Source of the DNA: Corynebacterium nuruki S6-4
Lineage (GTDB): Bacteria > Actinomycetota > Actinomycetes > Mycobacteriales > Mycobacteriaceae
DNA: 64,000 bases
Assembly (NCBI RefSeq): GCF_007970465.1
Contig: NZ_CP042429.1
Coordinates: 1,984,001 to 2,048,000, forward strand
Direction of reading: 5' to 3'
The position numbers and the translations under genes are program-made. Below are positions 9,182 to 16,542 of the stretch, in pieces. The notes below the pieces were generated by a model. That model was given only the letters and a program-made list of their open reading frames with translations, did not search any database and had not been told where the DNA came from. How positions within the stretch are numbered: the first letter of the stretch is position 1; each line of letters opens with the position of its first letter.

Positions 9182-9272
9182 GCCTTCAGTTCGTGTCACG
9201 TGCCTTCACTTACGGTCGCCGACCCGGGGGTTCGCCGACCGTAAGTGATGGCAGCCGACCCGAACTGAAGGC
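9182..9272. repeat. 91-bp nested palindrome (two-tier inverted repeat)
   Basis: An outer perfect 12-bp inverted repeat (9182-9193 GCCTTCAGTTCG with 9261-9272) encloses an inner 18-bp one (9201-9218 with 9236-9253, 17 of 18 pairs, core CACTTACGGTCG). The two arms also resemble each other (GCCTTCAGTT, GCCTTCACTT). It lies between two plus-strand genes and has no T tract, so it may be a structured terminator, a REP-like element or a protein-binding site. Confidence 0.75.
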
Positions 9273-9333
9273 ACCCGGGTACCGCACCCGCCGACTGCGG
9301 GACCGGGGACGCCGCCGACCGGTAGCGTCGGAG

Positions 9334-9375
9334 GTGACGCCCGCCCCGACCATCCGAAAGGCTGCACCACCATGA
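9334..9375 (+). other. possible 13-codon upstream ORF of the cupin gene
   Basis: A GTG at 9334 lies 5 nt after a TAGCGT hexamer (9323-9328), and its frame runs 13 codons to a TGA that overlaps the cupin ATG as ATGA. The spacing is slightly short for a leaderless start, and the cupin has its own GAAAGG ribosome binding site, so this may be coincidence. Confidence 0.3.
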
Positions 9376-9776
9376 CGAACACCCGCGCCGGCGACGGCTG
9401 GACCTTCCTCGACGGACTCGCCGACGCCTACCCCGGCATCGCGAAAACCGACTACGAACGACCCCGCACCGACATCACCGCGGCGAAGCCCGAGGTCGAG
9501 CTCCTCGGCCGGGCCTCCGGCGCCGCGGTCACCCGGCTGACCTTCCGCGACCGCGACGTGATGGCCGACCACCGGGCGGCGGCCCCGATCCTGCTGATCG
9601 GGCAGGCCGGGACGATCGACGTCACCGTCGCACCCGCCGATGACAGTCTCGCCGACCCCGTCCACCTCACCCTGACCCCGGGAACGGCCGTGCACATCGA
9701 CGGTGGACGGGTCCACAGTCTCACCGCCGCCGGCCCGGCCACGGCCACGCTGGTGGTCCTGACACCGCAGACATAA
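9372..9776 (+). CDS. small cupin-fold protein
   Basis: A 134-residue soluble protein whose C-terminal half has the cupin_2 pattern: LTPGTAVHIDGGRVHSLTAAGPATATLVVL, a beta-rich segment with a conserved Gly and His. The first cupin His motif is weak (DRDVMADHRAAAPILLIGQAGT), so metal binding is uncertain. The ATG has a GAAAGG ribosome binding site. It precedes adhA by 295 bp in the same direction. No substrate can be assigned. Confidence 0.6.
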   Translation: MTNTRAGDGWTFLDGLADAYPGIAKTDYERPRTDITAAKPEVELLGRASGAAVTRLTFRDRDVMADHRAAAPILLIGQAGTIDVTVAPADDSLADPVHLTLTPGTAVHIDGGRVHSLTAAGPATATLVVLTPQT

Positions 9777-10071
9777 CTGTTCCGACAGAACCAGTGTCCG
9801 ATCCGCGATGGTGAGCGGCCCTCGTTTTTCCGTCGAACACACCCGGCCACCCCCGGCCGCACGTCCGCAGAAGTGGGGCCGGGTGCTGCGCGGCCGGGCG
9901 CTGCGGCGTCCGCACGCAGTGTGTTCCCGGTCCGTGGGACGCCGCTCCCGAGGTGCAGTACGGCTGCTGCACAGTGGCGTGCATCACAGGGGGTTGTTAG
10001 CGTCCATGACACCCGGAGCCGCACACCGCGACCGCTCCGGACACCTCACCACCGACCGGAAGGAAAACCCC
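9777..10071 (+). promoter_or_regulatory. adhA upstream region with probable promoter
   Basis: No gene is seen in this 295-bp stretch. A TAGCGT hexamer near 9998, about 70 nt before adhA, is a plausible -10 box. Just before it lies a G-rich run (CAGGGGGTTG), which resembles the G-runs bound by RamA in C. glutamicum, and the sequence TGTGATGCACGCCAC (minus strand) matches one half of the GlxR consensus. Both regulators control adhA in C. glutamicum, so these are candidate sites only. Confidence 0.4.
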
Positions 10072-11097
10072 ATGGCCGATACGTTCACCGGCGCCGTCGT
10101 CGAAGAGTTCAACACCCCGCTCGTCATCGAGGACGTCGAACTCCCCACTCCCGGACACAACCAGGCGCTCGTCAAGCTCATCGCCTCCGGCATCTGCCAC
10201 ACCGACCTGCATGCCGCCCACGGCGACTGGCCGGTCAAGCCCACGCCCCCGTTCGTCCCCGGCCACGAGGGCGTCGGCGAAATCGTCGCCCTCGGGCCCG
10301 GCGACCACTCCGTGAAGGTCGGCGACATCGTCGGCAACGCCTGGCTGTGGTCCGCCTGCGGCGACTGCGACCAGTGCCGCAAGGGCTGGGAGACGCTCTG
10401 CCCCAACGCCGAGTACGGCGGCTACACCGTCAACGGCTCCTTCGGCACCTACATGCTGGTCGACACCCGCTTCGCCCCGCGTATCCCCGAGGGGTCCGAC
10501 CCGCTCGAGGTCGCCCCGATCCTCTGCGCCGGCGTGACCGTCTACAAGGGACTCAAGGTCTCCGAGACGAAGCCCGGCCAGTTCATGGTCATCTCCGGCG
10601 TCGGCGGCCTCGGCCACCTCGCCGTGCAGTACGCCAGGGCGATGGGCATGCGTGTCATCGCCGTGGACATCGCCGACGACAAGCTGGAGCTCGCGACGAA
10701 GCACGGTGCGGAGTTCACCGTCAACGCCTCCGAGGTCGACCCCGCCGAGGCCGTGCAGGAGTACACCGACGGCGGCTCGCACGGTGTGCTGGTCACCGCC
10801 GTGCACCCGCAGGCCTTCGGCCAGGCGATCAACATGGCCCGCCGTGGCGGAACCATCGTCTTCAACGGGCTGCCCCCGGGAGAGTTCCCCGCCCCGATCT
10901 TCGACATCGTGCTCAAGGGACTCACCATCCGTGGCTCGCTCGTCGGTGACCGGCAGGACCAGGTCGAGGCGCTGGACTTCTACGCCCGTGGGCTCATCCA
11001 CCCGACGGTGACCGAGTGCAAGCTGGAGGACGTCAACGACGTCTTCGACAGAATGGAGAAGGGCCAGATCGACGGACGCATGGCGATCCGCTACTGA
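10072..11097 (+). CDS. adhA: zinc-dependent alcohol dehydrogenase
   Basis: A 341-residue medium-chain dehydrogenase that oxidises primary alcohols such as ethanol with NAD. Catalytic zinc ligands are visible as Cys42 in SGICHTDLH and His65-Glu66 in GHEGVGE; the structural zinc is held by Cys96, Cys99, Cys102 and Cys110. The nucleotide-binding motif GVGGLGHLAVQYA follows near 176. The sequence is very close throughout to C. glutamicum AdhA as I recall it, including NAWLWSACG and FNGLPPGEFPA. A strong GGAAGGA ribosome binding site precedes the ATG. Its natural partner aldehyde dehydrogenase lies far off at 44.7-46.3 kb. Confidence 0.93.
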   Translation: MADTFTGAVVEEFNTPLVIEDVELPTPGHNQALVKLIASGICHTDLHAAHGDWPVKPTPPFVPGHEGVGEIVALGPGDHSVKVGDIVGNAWLWSACGDCDQCRKGWETLCPNAEYGGYTVNGSFGTYMLVDTRFAPRIPEGSDPLEVAPILCAGVTVYKGLKVSETKPGQFMVISGVGGLGHLAVQYARAMGMRVIAVDIADDKLELATKHGAEFTVNASEVDPAEAVQEYTDGGSHGVLVTAVHPQAFGQAINMARRGGTIVFNGLPPGEFPAPIFDIVLKGLTIRGSLVGDRQDQVEALDFYARGLIHPTVTECKLEDVNDVFDRMEKGQIDGRMAIRY

Positions 11098-11185
11098 TCT
11101 GTCACCGGTCTGCTGCTGATCCGCCGCGCCTGCGCGGTCTCCTGTGCAGCACCCCGCGCGGCCTCCGCGTGGCACATGCCCGCAT

Positions 11186-11237
11186 CGCGCGACGTGGGGA
11201 TGGTCTGACCCGGCTCCGACCATCCCCACGTCGCGCG
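11186..11237. repeat. dispersed hairpin repeat, copy 1
   Basis: A perfect 20-bp inverted repeat (11186-11205 and 11218-11237, arm CGCGCGACGTGGGGATGGTC) around a 12-nt loop, downstream of adhA. A diverged copy with the same arm sequence lies at 51507-51574. It could terminate adhA transcription, but having two copies suggests a REP-like mobile hairpin family. Confidence 0.75.
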
Positions 11238-11289
11238 TTGCGGACACGGGTGGCGTCCCGGCGGCTGTGGCGTCCCGGCGGCTGCGCAG

Positions 11290-11685
11290 CTACAGCCCGA
11301 CCACGCGGCCGAGCCGGACCTGTTCGTGGATCCAGTCGATGACGTCGTCCTCTGTGACTCGGTCTTCGACTAAGTCGACGACCATGTCGTCCTGGTAACC
11401 ACTGATCTGCTCAGTGAAGCGGAGACCGTTGAGATGGAGGAAAACGGTGAACGTGAACCAGGCCGTGCGCTTGTTCCCGTCAAAGAAGGCGTGAGCCTTT
11501 GCCACGCCGTAGAGCAGCGCGACCGCCTTTTCCTCGAGAGTCTCGTTGAGGTCCCGCCCGAACATCGTCTGGAAGGCCGCGTTGACGGCACTCTCCAGCT
11601 CCCCTGGCCCCGTGACGGCATGAACGCACTCATCCAGGTGCTGATTGATCCTGATGATCTGCTCCGCCTTAACCTTGACGGTCAC
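11290..11685 (-). CDS. doc: Doc-family toxin (Fic/Doc fold)
   Basis: A 131-residue protein with the Doc active-site motif HAFFDGNKR at residues 65-73. Doc proteins are kinases that phosphorylate EF-Tu and stop translation, in contrast to AMPylating Fic proteins that have a longer HPFxDGNGRxxR motif. Length is standard for Doc. The GTG start overlaps the stop of the upstream 55-residue ORF as GTGA, as in toxin-antitoxin pairs. All motif residues are present, so it appears intact. Confidence 0.9.
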   Translation of the reverse strand: MTVKVKAEQIIRINQHLDECVHAVTGPGELESAVNAAFQTMFGRDLNETLEEKAVALLYGVAKAHAFFDGNKRTAWFTFTVFLHLNGLRFTEQISGYQDDMVVDLVEDRVTEDDVIDWIHEQVRLGRVVGL

Positions 11686-11849
11686 CGGTCACGCAACCGT
11701 CGCTCCGTCTCCTTCCAGGCTTCCTTTTCTCTCATCAAGGCCGCCCAGAACTCCTCGTCAGTCGCCGTCCGATCCTCGGGTCCGTCATCGTCTACCCGAG
11801 CCCCCGCCGTCGTGACCTCGTCCGCCGTGTTGTCGTGTGCAGCTGTCAT
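11682..11849 (-). CDS. small acidic protein, candidate antitoxin of Doc
   Basis: A 55-residue ORF beginning at an ATG with an AGGAAGGGG ribosome binding site 7 nt upstream, ending within the doc start (GTGA overlap). The N-terminal 33 residues are acidic and look disordered; the C-terminal part (EEFWAALMREKEAWKETERRL) is predicted to be a charged amphipathic helix. It lacks the N-terminal DNA-binding fold of Phd, so if it is an antitoxin it has only the toxin-neutralising part. The pairing rests on location; no similarity was recognised. Confidence 0.65.
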   Translation of the reverse strand: MTAAHDNTADEVTTAGARVDDDGPEDRTATDEEFWAALMREKEAWKETERRLRDR

Positions 11850-11953
11850 GATGATGCCCCTTCCTGCACTAACCGCTCTGTGAGGTACCGACCCTACACG
11901 GCACCACGATCGTCAGAAACCCCCGTCCACAGTGGTCAGCGCATCCGGCCGCA

Positions 11954-12262
11954 TCACGCTTTCCCGGTGCGCTCGCGGTGCCGGCAGCCCGGCCAACAGC
12001 ACGGGCGCCGCTTCCCTTCCTCCAGTTCCTCGCAGGTCCGACGGATACGCCGGGTGCGGGTCTTCGTCTGCTTCACGTCCTCGACCCAGCAGATGAATTC
12101 GTTGCGCCCCAGTGGGGTACAGCTCTCCCACAGTTCGAGGACGCTGCGCGCCACTGCCGGGCTGCCGTCATCACCCTCACCCCGGTCGCCACCGAGAAGT
12201 GCGGCGCGCAGGTCATCGGGCAGATCATGGACGACACCGCCGGAAACGGTCACTTCACTCAT
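11954..12262 (-). CDS. YdeI/OmpD-associated (OmdA-type) domain protein
   Basis: A 102-residue protein with the pattern LPDDLRAALL, then TPLGRNEFICWVEDVKQTKTRTRRIRRTCEELEEGKRRPCCWPGC typical of the small OmdA domain proteins (PF13376) of actinobacteria. Its molecular role is unknown. The C-terminal CCWPGCRHR is Cys/His-rich and common in these proteins. I chose the ATG at 12262 rather than 12268 because a TAGCTT hexamer ends 7 nt before it, the leaderless arrangement used widely in this window. Much longer in-frame extensions run antisense through the neighbouring gene and are not credible. Confidence 0.75.
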   Translation of the reverse strand: MSEVTVSGGVVHDLPDDLRAALLGGDRGEGDDGSPAVARSVLELWESCTPLGRNEFICWVEDVKQTKTRTRRIRRTCEELEEGKRRPCCWPGCRHRERTGKA

Positions 12263-12386
12263 GGTCATGAAGCTACACGCCGCACGGTGCGGCCTCCATG
12301 CGTGACGTCCGATACACAATTCGCCGTCCCCGTGCCGCGCGCACGCGGAAATGTGTATCGCACGTGACGTGCGCCGGGAGGAACCC

Positions 12387-13292
12387 CTACACCCGGAAGC
12401 GCTGCACCGCGGACCACGTCGGGTCCGCGTCATCGGTGAGGGACGCCGCGCCGAGCTCCCAGGTGTCCACCGTCGCCCGCAGGGTGTTGATGACATGGTC
12501 CAGCTCCGTGGCGGCGGCACCGGCGGCGGCCGACGCACCGGCGGACACCTCACCGGACGCGGCATCGCCCGACGCACCGGATACCGCACCGGACGCAGCA
12601 CCCAGGTAGTAGTGCAGGGTGACCACGTCATCCAGGCACACCCCCTCCAGCCCGGACCCGGGCTCACCGGTGCCCTCCCCGCCGCGGTGCACCACGGCGA
12701 CGAGCAGCCCGGCGTGGTTCTCCCGGACGGTGTCGGACAGCGCGTCTTCGGTGGCCAGCACCGTCGACCGGACCTGCGCCCCGGTGAGGTCCGTCGCGCG
12801 GAACGGGTCGATATGCAGTGTGACCTGCACATGCCGGTCCCGCCCCGGCGCGACCGTCGGCGCCAGGGGCACGATCGTGCGGACCGTCGCGTCCGCCCCG
12901 TCGACCTCCATCGTCAGCTCGGTGTGTCCGGGTCTGCCGTCCGGGTCCGTCGCGGCGTCCGCCATCCGGTCGATGAGGGCGCGCAGGTCCGCCATGCCCA
13001 CGGCATGTTCCGGGCTGTGGTCGGTCACCGCGACATCCCCGATCCAGGTCGCGGCCACGTCGGCGCCGAGGGCGGCGTCCAGCAGTGCCCGCGCCACCGC
13101 GACATCGGGTGCGGCGGTCTCCCCGGTGCCTCCGAACAGTCCGGCGCGCAGTGCCGCGGTCTTCGCCGACCCCCAGTGCGGGTGCCAGACGGTCACATGG
13201 AAAATGCTGTGACCTGCACGGATGCCGATCCGGCACTCGTCGGGGTCGTAGTCGAGTCCGTCAGCACCGGTCACCGGTCCGGGCACTGTCAC
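12387..13292 (-). CDS. hypothetical protein coupled to metB
   Basis: A 301-residue soluble protein I do not recognise. It has no signal peptide or membrane helix. The N-terminal part contains CRIGIRAGHSIFHVTVWHPHWGSAKTAAL, the middle has beta-rich segments (HVQVTLHIDPFRA), and near 235-260 there is an Ala/Ser/Gly-rich linker. The GTG start overlaps the metB stop as GTGA, so its translation is coupled to cystathionine gamma-synthase. That implies a role linked to sulfur amino acid metabolism or simply operon read-through. Codon usage matches its neighbours. Confidence 0.7.
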   Translation of the reverse strand: MTVPGPVTGADGLDYDPDECRIGIRAGHSIFHVTVWHPHWGSAKTAALRAGLFGGTGETAAPDVAVARALLDAALGADVAATWIGDVAVTDHSPEHAVGMADLRALIDRMADAATDPDGRPGHTELTMEVDGADATVRTIVPLAPTVAPGRDRHVQVTLHIDPFRATDLTGAQVRSTVLATEDALSDTVRENHAGLLVAVVHRGGEGTGEPGSGLEGVCLDDVVTLHYYLGAASGAVSGASGDAASGEVSAGASAAAGAAATELDHVINTLRATVDTWELGAASLTDDADPTWSAVQRFRV

Positions 13293-14527
13293 AGGGCGTC
13301 GAGCGCCTGCGTCAGATCGGCGAGCAGGTCGTCGATGTTCTCGATCCCCACGGAGATCCGGACCAGGTCGTCGGGCACCTCGAGGGCGGAGCCGGCGGCG
13401 GACTGGTGGGTCATCTTCGCCGGGTGTTCCAGCAGCGATTCCACCCCGCCGAGCGACTCCGCCAGACAGATCAGCCGGGTGTTCTCGCAGAACTGCAGGG
13501 CGGGCGCCTCGCCGCCGGCGAAGCGGACGGAGACCATCGCGCCGAACCCGCGCATCTGCCGCGCCGCGACCGCGTGGCCCGGGTGGTCGGGCAGGCCCGG
13601 GTAGAGGACCTGCGCGATTTCGGGGCGTCCGGCGAGGAACTCGGCGACGGCCTGTGCGTTGGCGCAGTGCCGGTCCATGCGCACGCCGAGGGTCTTGATG
13701 CCGCGGTAGGTGAGGTAGGCGTCCATCGGGCCGGGCACCGCACCGGCACCTCCCTGCAGGAACAGCAGTTCCCCGTCGACGTCCTCATCATTGGTGACGA
13801 CCACGCCGCCGACGACATCCGAGTGCCCGCCGAGGTACTTGGTGGTGGAGTGCATGACGATGTCCGCGCCGAGGGCCAGCGGATTCTGCAGGTAGGGGCT
13901 GGCGAAGGTGTTGTCGACGACGAGTTTCGCCGGGTGCTCCCCGAGTGCGTCGGCGACGGCGGCGATGTCGGTGATGCCGAGCAGCGGGTTGGTGGGGGTC
14001 TCCAGCCACACCAGCTTCGTCTCCGGACGCAGCGCCGCGGCGATCTGGGCGGGGTCGGCCGTGTCCACGACCGAGCAGTGGACGCCCCACTCCCGGTAGG
14101 TGGTGTCGATGAGGCGGAACGTTCCGCCGTAGGCGTCGTTGCCGAGGATGAGGTGGTCGCCGGGGCGGAGCAGGACGCGCAGCACCGCGTCGGTGGCGGC
14201 CATGCCCGACCCCCAGGCGCGGCCGAACCGGGCGCCTTCGAGGGCGGCGACGGTCTGCTCCAGGGCGGTGACTGTGGGGTTTCCGCAGCGGGAGTACTCG
14301 AAACCGCCGCGCAGCTGCGCCACCCCGTCCTGGGCGAAGGTGGTGGAGGTGTAGATCGGCACGTTGATCGCACCGGTCTGCGCGTCGGGCTCGTAGCCGG
14401 CGTGGATGGCGTTCGTGTCGAAGCCGAAGGGGCGTCCGGTGGCGTCGGTGAGGCGGCGTTCGGCGTGCAGGGCGGCCTCACGGCGGGCGGCGGTGCCCGC
14501 GTCCGCGCGGGTCTCGTGCTCGGTCAT
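13289..14527 (-). CDS. metB: cystathionine gamma-synthase / related PLP enzyme
   Basis: A 412-residue PLP enzyme of the Cys/Met metabolism family. The cofactor lysine is Lys230 in MHSTTKYLGGHSD; other family motifs are YSRCGNPT near 79, GSGMAA near 107 and SLGGVESL near the C-terminus. In corynebacteria this type of protein (MetB) makes cystathionine from O-acylhomoserine and cysteine; cystathionine gamma-lyase is the main alternative. The ATG at 14527 is preceded by TAGGAT seven nt upstream, a leaderless start. No clear McbR operator (TAGAC-n6-GTCTA) was found. The following unknown gene overlaps its stop. Confidence 0.9.
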   Translation of the reverse strand: MTEHETRADAGTAARREAALHAERRLTDATGRPFGFDTNAIHAGYEPDAQTGAINVPIYTSTTFAQDGVAQLRGGFEYSRCGNPTVTALEQTVAALEGARFGRAWGSGMAATDAVLRVLLRPGDHLILGNDAYGGTFRLIDTTYREWGVHCSVVDTADPAQIAAALRPETKLVWLETPTNPLLGITDIAAVADALGEHPAKLVVDNTFASPYLQNPLALGADIVMHSTTKYLGGHSDVVGGVVVTNDEDVDGELLFLQGGAGAVPGPMDAYLTYRGIKTLGVRMDRHCANAQAVAEFLAGRPEIAQVLYPGLPDHPGHAVAARQMRGFGAMVSVRFAGGEAPALQFCENTRLICLAESLGGVESLLEHPAKMTHQSAAGSALEVPDDLVRISVGIENIDDLLADLTQALDAL

Positions 14528-14632
14528 GCCCGCCATCCTAGAGGACCGAGCTGTCTGTTCGTGGGCGCGGGGGGCCGGTATCCGACCCGTCCCCGCCACC
14601 CCGTCAGGACGCCGTCCGGCAGACTGGGGACC

Positions 14633-15271
14633 ATGACCGGAACTCCCCGAGACCCTGCCGCCGACCCTGCCGCCGACCCAGCCGCCGCAGTGCGCGCCGA
14701 GGTCGACGCCGACCCGCGCACGATGTGGCAGCGCATGACCGCCGGCGAGCTCTACCACGCCGACGACCCGGCAATCGCGGCCGCCGGCCTCGCCGCCCGC
14801 TCCGCCTGCTGGCGGCTGGGGCAGACCGACCCGGCCGACGAGGCGTCCTACGACGCGCAGCTGCGTGACCTGCTCGGCACCGTCGGGGAGGACGTGATCG
14901 TCTGGCCCGGGCTCCGGGTCGACTACGGGACCAACATCCACCTGGCCGACGGCGTGTTCCTCAACGTGGACGCCACGATCCTCGACGTCTGCCCGGTGCA
15001 CATCGGGAAGGACACGAGGATCGGGCCGGGCGTCCAGCTGCTCACCCCGCTGCACCCGCTGACCGACCATGCGCTGCGCGCGACCGGCTGGGAGTACGGC
15101 GCGCCGGTCACCATCGGCGAGAACTGCTGGTTCGGCGGCAACGTGACCGTGTGCCCGGGGGTGACGGTCGGCGACAACGTGGTCGTCGGCGCCGGATCCG
15201 TGGTCACCCGCGACCTGCCGGACAACGTGCTCGCCGTCGGGACGCCGGCGCGGGTGGTGCGGCAGCTGTAG
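14633..15271 (+). CDS. sugar O-acetyltransferase (maltose/galactoside acetyltransferase family)
   Basis: A 212-residue hexapeptide-repeat acetyltransferase. After a DPAADPAADPAA N-terminal repeat it has the maltose acetyltransferase cap (MTAGELYHADDP), then a left-handed beta-helix with IWPGLRVDYGTNIHLADGVFLN, a catalytic His region (LLTPLHPLTDHALRATGWEYGAPVTIGENCWFGGN) and the terminal VVGAGSVVTRDLPDNVLAVGTPARVV. It transfers acetyl from acetyl-CoA to a sugar hydroxyl. Diverges from metB with 105 bp between the starts. Confidence 0.9.
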   Translation: MTGTPRDPAADPAADPAAAVRAEVDADPRTMWQRMTAGELYHADDPAIAAAGLAARSACWRLGQTDPADEASYDAQLRDLLGTVGEDVIVWPGLRVDYGTNIHLADGVFLNVDATILDVCPVHIGKDTRIGPGVQLLTPLHPLTDHALRATGWEYGAPVTIGENCWFGGNVTVCPGVTVGDNVVVGAGSVVTRDLPDNVLAVGTPARVVRQL

Positions 15272-15283
15272 CGCTGCGCCGGA

Positions 15284-16333
15284 TCAGGCGTCCTGCTCGA
15301 CCGACTTCCCGGTCCTGTCGGCGACGGCCTCGCACTTGTCCTCGGCCCCCGGGGTGCAGAGGAACACCCAGTCGCCGTCGGAGACCTTGGTGAACTCGTC
15401 CCGGCCCACCTCCTCGAAGGCACCCCGCTTCTCCATCTCGTCGACATCCATGCCGACGCCGAGAATCATGGCGTTGCTGCAGAACGCCACCTTCCCCTGC
15501 CCGTTGGGGTCATCCAGACATCCACCGGTGATGTCCCAGGCACGCAGCTGGTCCTTCGCCTGCTTGAGACTGTCCCAGCCCCTGTAGGTCTCGGCCTCCC
15601 GCTTCCGGTCCGCCTCCATCCTGTCCACCTCGCGGTTCATCTCCGCGTCCCGCCGGGCCGCCTGGTCCTCCTTGGAGACGGTCCCGGGGAGAACACTGAT
15701 GTCCAGCCCGACGGCCTTCGCGGCGGCGTCGCAGCCCTTGCCGATCGCATCGCAGTATCCGACGACCCCCTCGCCGTCGAGCGGCAGCACCTGCGCGGCC
15801 ATTTCCTCACGACTCTGCGAGCCGTACGCCGCCTCTTCCGGCGACTCCTCCATACCGCTCTGCTGCGTCAGCTCCCACATCTTGTCGACCTGCTTTCCGG
15901 CCACCTCGGCGCCGGACGCGGCATCGGCCTTGTCGAAGATGGTGAGCTGCGGGAATTTCTCGAAGTCCCCGCCGTTGCCGTGGCAGGACAGGACCGTGAC
16001 CGAGGAATCGCCGCCGAGGTCCGGGTGCCCCGAGCAGGTGTAGCCGTAGTCCTCCGCCTTCGTCTGGAGGTCCTTCTGGGCTGCGGTGAGCTCCATGCTG
16101 CTGAAGGCGCCGGAGTCCGCGGCGGCCGAGGATGCTGCGGCTGCGGCGGCGGCCGCATCGTCCGCGGGGTTGCTGTCGTCGTTGTCGCTGCCGCAGGCGA
16201 CGAGGCCGACGGTGGAGAGCAGTGCGACCGCGGTGACGGCACGGCGGGACAGCGATCGGGCGGACAGGGATCGGGCGGACAGGGATCGGGCGGACAGGGA
16301 TGTCAGATGTGAGGTGAACGTCATGGACTTCAT
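15284..16333 (-). CDS. predicted secreted lipoprotein
   Basis: A 349-residue protein with a signal peptide ending in a lipobox (LVAC), preceded by an unusual n-region made of SLSAR repeats. The mature part starts with an Asp/Asn-rich and poly-Ala stretch, followed by a Cys-containing domain (YGYTCSGHPDLGGDSSVTVLSCHGNGGD), a coiled charged segment (DQAARRDAEMNREVDRMEADRKREAE) and a second Cys-rich domain ending in VFLCTPGAEDKCEAV. No family recognised. Start may be at 16333 or at an ATG three codons downstream. Converges with the acetyltransferase gene. Confidence 0.75.
   Translation of the reverse strand: MKSMTFTSHLTSLSARSLSARSLSARSLSRRAVTAVALLSTVGLVACGSDNDDSNPADDAAAAAAAASSAAADSGAFSSMELTAAQKDLQTKAEDYGYTCSGHPDLGGDSSVTVLSCHGNGGDFEKFPQLTIFDKADAASGAEVAGKQVDKMWELTQQSGMEESPEEAAYGSQSREEMAAQVLPLDGEGVVGYCDAIGKGCDAAAKAVGLDISVLPGTVSKEDQAARRDAEMNREVDRMEADRKREAETYRGWDSLKQAKDQLRAWDITGGCLDDPNGQGKVAFCSNAMILGVGMDVDEMEKRGAFEEVGRDEFTKVSDGDWVFLCTPGAEDKCEAVADRTGKSVEQDA
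16247..16301. repeat. 15-bp tandem repeat inside the lipoprotein signal sequence
   Basis: Three full 15-bp units of the type GGACAGGGATCGGGC plus a partial fourth. Each unit encodes SLSAR in the n-region of the lipoprotein signal peptide, so copy-number change would keep the frame while lengthening the positively charged segment. Confidence 0.8.
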
Positions 16334-16542
16334 CAGAACACAGAGGGCTTCACGGGTTGTTCATCTCCCCCCGCTGTCTCATCTCACGTCACGCTCATAC
16401 GTTGTTCAGTCCCCGACCGGTCGCGGCGTCCCTTCGGACGCCCCGGGGACCCCAGCCACAGGCCGGTCCACCTCTCCCCCCCGTGGCGCCGTCACGGCGT
16501 CCGAGATTGTCTCAGACGCTTTCCACGTCATAAGGTCCACCC

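Noticed and set aside
14528..14632. McbR-type operator between metB and the acetyltransferase gene
   Set aside because: Only a loose TAGAG...TGTCT resemblance with wrong spacing was found.
16247..16301. Short regularly spaced repeat, considered as CRISPR
   Set aside because: Units are contiguous 15-mers with no spacers and lie inside the lipoprotein gene, encoding SLSAR.
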